This document shows positions 5,163-7,365 of a stretch of DNA of 7,365 nucleotides, one piece after another. The stretch covers positions 1 through 7,365 of the forward strand of contig VGOX01000100.1 in the NCBI GenBank assembly GCA_016875755.1. The letters run 5' to 3'. The notes under the pieces are model-generated. The model did not search any database. It had not been told where the DNA came from and saw nothing but the letters and a program-made list of their open reading frames with translations. Both the position numbers and the translations under genes were made by a program. The first letter of the stretch is position 1. Each line of letters begins with the position of its first letter. The stretch is from Chloroflexota bacterium. GTDB taxonomy: Bacteria > Chloroflexota > Anaerolineae > Anaerolineales > Villigracilaceae.

Positions 5163-7251
5163 CAGGATACTTCATCAAGATCTTGTTCCAATCCAACATT
5201 GTTTTGATCTGAGCAAGCGGAACCTGACCTTCAGGTTTGAAACCGACGAAGGAACGATTGTAATTATCTTCAGTGCCGTCGGAGAGATTCCAGCTGAGCG
5301 TGTTGCGGAAGAGACCAAGGCAGGAGGTGCCGCGATCATCATCGGGCAGGGATGTTTCGAAAGTGTACACATATGTGCCGTCGGCAGTTTCCGCAACTTC
5401 AGCAACGGTGGCTTCGTGGATCCAGCGCAGCCATTGAGTTTGTGTGGGTTTCACATTATTCGCATCGATCGTGGTGCGGGTGCGGGTGGTGACTTCACCT
5501 GTTTTATAGACCCACGGCACATCAGGCGCGGGCGCATTTTTGCCGCCTTTGGGTTGCGGACGATTGCCTAGAAATTCCTTCGGCAAAAGACCTTCGCCAT
5601 CTTTTGTTGCAACCGGTTTTGCCACCTGCCATGCGTTCGGCTCGCTGTTGACGAACCTCAGCCAGAAGATGCTCGCACCGGGCGTGTAATCGGCGGCAGA
5701 TTTCTGTTTGACGTAGGACGCTCCAGTATTTTCTTTTTCCAATTTAGCGTACCAGCCGGGCTTGGGTGTCAGACCGCCGGGCGGCAGGTTGCCGCGGATG
5801 TGCTGTACGTGTTCGGCAGTTTCATTACAAACCGCACGTGAAACGATCAACTCCTGCGCACGCCCGTGCTCGTCACGCCAGCCGACGGTGTGTTTGGTCA
5901 ACCATTCGCTGATGATCTTATTGAGCGAAGTATCCTTGGCGCGGATATTTTCCTCTTCGGGGGTCAGTTTTTCCCAATTGGCGTCCACCACACGATTGAC
6001 TCGCAGCGGCGTCACGCGGACGATCAACTTCCATGCCCAGCTTAGGAATTGCGATCTCATCGCTTCCAATTTATCGAGGGCTTGGTCGGTGGTCATCGAC
6101 ATAAACTCATACCGAACCTCTTCGGCGGTCAATCCGTTGAGACCGTTGCGGCGTGATTGCGGCCCATTGGCGCGGACGCCCGTCATGTGCATGGCGACGC
6201 GGTCCTTCCAAACTTTCTCAGATGCGGTGGCAAGTTTGGGTTTGGGACCTGTGTTGGCAGGGTCGTATTGTTTGAGCTTTTCCTGACATCTCGCAGCGAC
6301 ATCCGTGTCGGTGAGGGCGGTCAGTTCCTTTTGTACATCACCGAGGCGCAACTGCACGAGCAGGTCTTTCGGGTCGGCCCACGAACCATGTGCAGACGCG
6401 TAGCGCATCCCTGAAAAATGGACGACCATGTATTGCAGCCAGAGCGGGAAGCGTTTGGGGTCACTCTCGAAACGGGCGCGGATGTCTGCGAGCAGTTGGA
6501 ATTGATCCTTCTTCTCCAACGTTTTGCGGTATTCCTCCGCCCTCCAGCGGACGATATCCTTCACCGTGACGGGGTTCTTCGATTTGTAATTCACCAGAAA
6601 ATCCTCTTCCGAGGTTTTGAAGTTCGGGTCGGCTTTGGTGAGTTTGTACCATTCCAATTTGGGCGGTTCGACCTTGTCGTAGGTATCGTCGAAGTCGCGC
6701 AGGCGGTCCATTTCATCGAGCGCCATCGGCAGGGTGGCATTCTCTTTGAGTCGTAGTTCTTCAGTTTCAGGCGCGCGTTTGGGGTGTTCGGGAGCCATCG
6801 CTTCGAGGCGGCGCTGACGTGATTTGATCCAATCCTTCAGCAGCTTAATGTGATTCGCCCAGGAGTCGATGCGCATTTTGATGAAAGACCGTTCGCCGCG
6901 AATATCCTTGGGCCAAGAGGTGATGAAAAGCTGATGCATCTTTTCCACTTCTGCGAGTTCTGCTTCGTCCAATGGCTTGTATTGGATGAATTTTCCGCGC
7001 ACACTGGCGGTCATAAAATAACTTTTCAAAAAGGAGTAACGTTTGAATTCAGACAGGCGTGCAAACTCCAGTCCGTCTTCGTAGGCATTTACATCCGCAG
7101 TAAGGGATGAGATATTTTTATCCTTATATTCCGCCCACAAATCGACTTCCTTGTAGAAGACGAGGAAGTCGCGCAGCTTTTGCAGCCGCATGGGATAGAT
7201 GGTCTTGCACAGGGTTTCGTTTTGCCATTGAAAGTGGAACGTTCCAGCCAT
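5131..7251 (-). CDS. Conserved-looking protein of unrecognised family, 706 residues
   Basis: I do not recognise the family. The product is a 706-residue, highly charged, Trp-rich protein without signal peptide or membrane helix, so probably cytosolic. The N-terminal half (about 1-330) is helical and rich in Lys/Glu/Arg, with likely coiled or helical stretches at 94-150 and 235-262. Notable motifs are HFSGMRYASAHGSW (278-291), LSWAWKLIVRVTPLRVNR (403-420), and IRGNLPPGGLTPKPGWY (485-501). Past about 505 the pattern turns to short beta-type segments (SIFWLRFVN 527-535; VPWVYKTGEVTTRTRTTI 578-595; GTYVYTFETS 625-634; TSCLGLFRNTLSWNLSDGT 642-660), suggesting a separate C-terminal beta domain. The start at ATG 7251 is supported by AAGGAG five bases upstream. 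Its last residues are encoded by a palindromic repeat. It is probably co-transcribed with the PD40 gene 21 bases downstream. Reading frame is strongly supported by length and ribosome binding site; function is unknown. Confidence 0.85.
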   Translation of the reverse strand: MAGTFHFQWQNETLCKTIYPMRLQKLRDFLVFYKEVDLWAEYKDKNISSLTADVNAYEDGLEFARLSEFKRYSFLKSYFMTASVRGKFIQYKPLDEAELAEVEKMHQLFITSWPKDIRGERSFIKMRIDSWANHIKLLKDWIKSRQRRLEAMAPEHPKRAPETEELRLKENATLPMALDEMDRLRDFDDTYDKVEPPKLEWYKLTKADPNFKTSEEDFLVNYKSKNPVTVKDIVRWRAEEYRKTLEKKDQFQLLADIRARFESDPKRFPLWLQYMVVHFSGMRYASAHGSWADPKDLLVQLRLGDVQKELTALTDTDVAARCQEKLKQYDPANTGPKPKLATASEKVWKDRVAMHMTGVRANGPQSRRNGLNGLTAEEVRYEFMSMTTDQALDKLEAMRSQFLSWAWKLIVRVTPLRVNRVVDANWEKLTPEEENIRAKDTSLNKIISEWLTKHTVGWRDEHGRAQELIVSRAVCNETAEHVQHIRGNLPPGGLTPKPGWYAKLEKENTGASYVKQKSAADYTPGASIFWLRFVNSEPNAWQVAKPVATKDGEGLLPKEFLGNRPQPKGGKNAPAPDVPWVYKTGEVTTRTRTTIDANNVKPTQTQWLRWIHEATVAEVAETADGTYVYTFETSLPDDDRGTSCLGLFRNTLSWNLSDGTEDNYNRSFVGFKPEGQVPLAQIKTMLDWNKILMKYPASADWQISIC

Positions 7252-7256
7252 GATGT

Positions 7257-7262
7257 CTCCTT
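7257..7262 (-). promoter_or_regulatory. Ribosome binding site of the 706-residue gene
   Basis: The minus strand reads AAGGAG followed by five bases (ACATC) and the ATG at 7251. This is a near-consensus Shine-Dalgarno sequence at good spacing and fixes the start codon. It is the clearest ribosome binding site in the window; the other genes have weak or no such signal. Confidence 0.85.
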
Positions 7263-7285
7263 GAAATGTATCCTCTCAAAAATTC

Positions 7286-7304
7286 GGGGGGGGGAGAGTC
7301 TCTC
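7286..7304. repeat. G9 homopolymer run joined to a small palindrome
   Basis: Nine consecutive G (7286-7294 on the plus strand) run into GAGAGTCTCTC (7294-7304), a palindrome with five-base arms around a single T. It lies in the leader of the 706-residue gene, 35 bases upstream of its start on the minus strand, where it reads as a C9 tract. Such tracts can slip during replication, and they are also frequent sequencing-error sites. Confidence 0.6.
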
Positions 7305-7365
7305 AAGCCCAGGAGCCACTGAGGTTGAGTTCATGAGCGCGCTTTGTCACCAGAAGGGACATGGG
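7303..7365 (-). CDS. Possible C-terminal tail of an upstream leftward gene (partial)
   Basis: On the minus strand a frame is open from the right window edge to TGA at 7305-7303 and encodes about 20 residues ending RAHELNLSGSWA. If real, this gene would end 51 bases before the 706-residue gene and could share its transcript. The stretch is too short to identify, and an open frame of this length occurs often by chance, so it is reported only as a candidate. Confidence 0.25.
   Translation of the reverse strand, partial: PMSLLVTKRAHELNLSGSWA

Noticed and set aside
5762..6286. Open frame on the plus strand opposite the 706-residue gene
   Set aside because: It is antisense to a long frame with a strong ribosome binding site; its composition is typical of the complement of a GC-moderate coding strand and no motif is visible.
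6380..6460. Segment HFSGMRYASAHGSW looks a little like the TGLR helix of tyrosine recombinases
   Set aside because: The rest of the recombinase signature (HxxR and the catalytic Tyr in order) is not found downstream, so the resemblance is likely accidental.
7252..7302. Possible promoter from TTGAGA/GATACA words upstream of the 706-residue gene
   Set aside because: The spacing between candidate -35 and -10 words is about 28 bases, too long, and the C9 tract interrupts the region.

Overview
The window reads as chromosomal DNA of a Chloroflexota bacterium, most likely class Anaerolineae. This is an inference from the gene types: a lipoprotein joining an NBR1-type Ig-like domain to a CAP domain, a membrane-anchored six-bladed PD40 propeller with a Pro/Thr-rich linker, and several different repeat-like sequences in the gene junctions. 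No rRNA, tRNA, CRISPR array, transposase or integrase was seen.

Layout: two convergent gene groups meet near 4016-4050. The rightward group holds (1) the C-terminal part of a family 2 glycosyltransferase with two membrane helices, whose N-terminal catalytic half is absent; (2) five bases later, a 733-residue protein built like an amino-type DNA methyltransferase with a zinc ribbon, but with both catalytic signatures altered; (3) after a short degenerate heptanucleotide repeat, a secreted lipoprotein. The leftward group, read from the right edge, holds (4) a possible gene tail; (5) a 706-residue cytosolic protein of unrecognised family with an excellent ribosome binding site; (6) 21 bases later, a membrane-anchored PD40 propeller. 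A palindromic hairpin with a T tract on the minus strand ends the leftward group.

How the genes work together is only partly visible. Spacing suggests that 5 and 6 are co-transcribed and that 1 and 2 are co-transcribed. Two products (3 and 6) face the cell exterior and two (2 and 5) appear cytosolic. The best candidates for something undescribed are the methyltransferase-like protein that has lost its catalytic motifs, the unassigned 706-residue protein, and the palindromic repeat that supplies that protein's last codons and stop.
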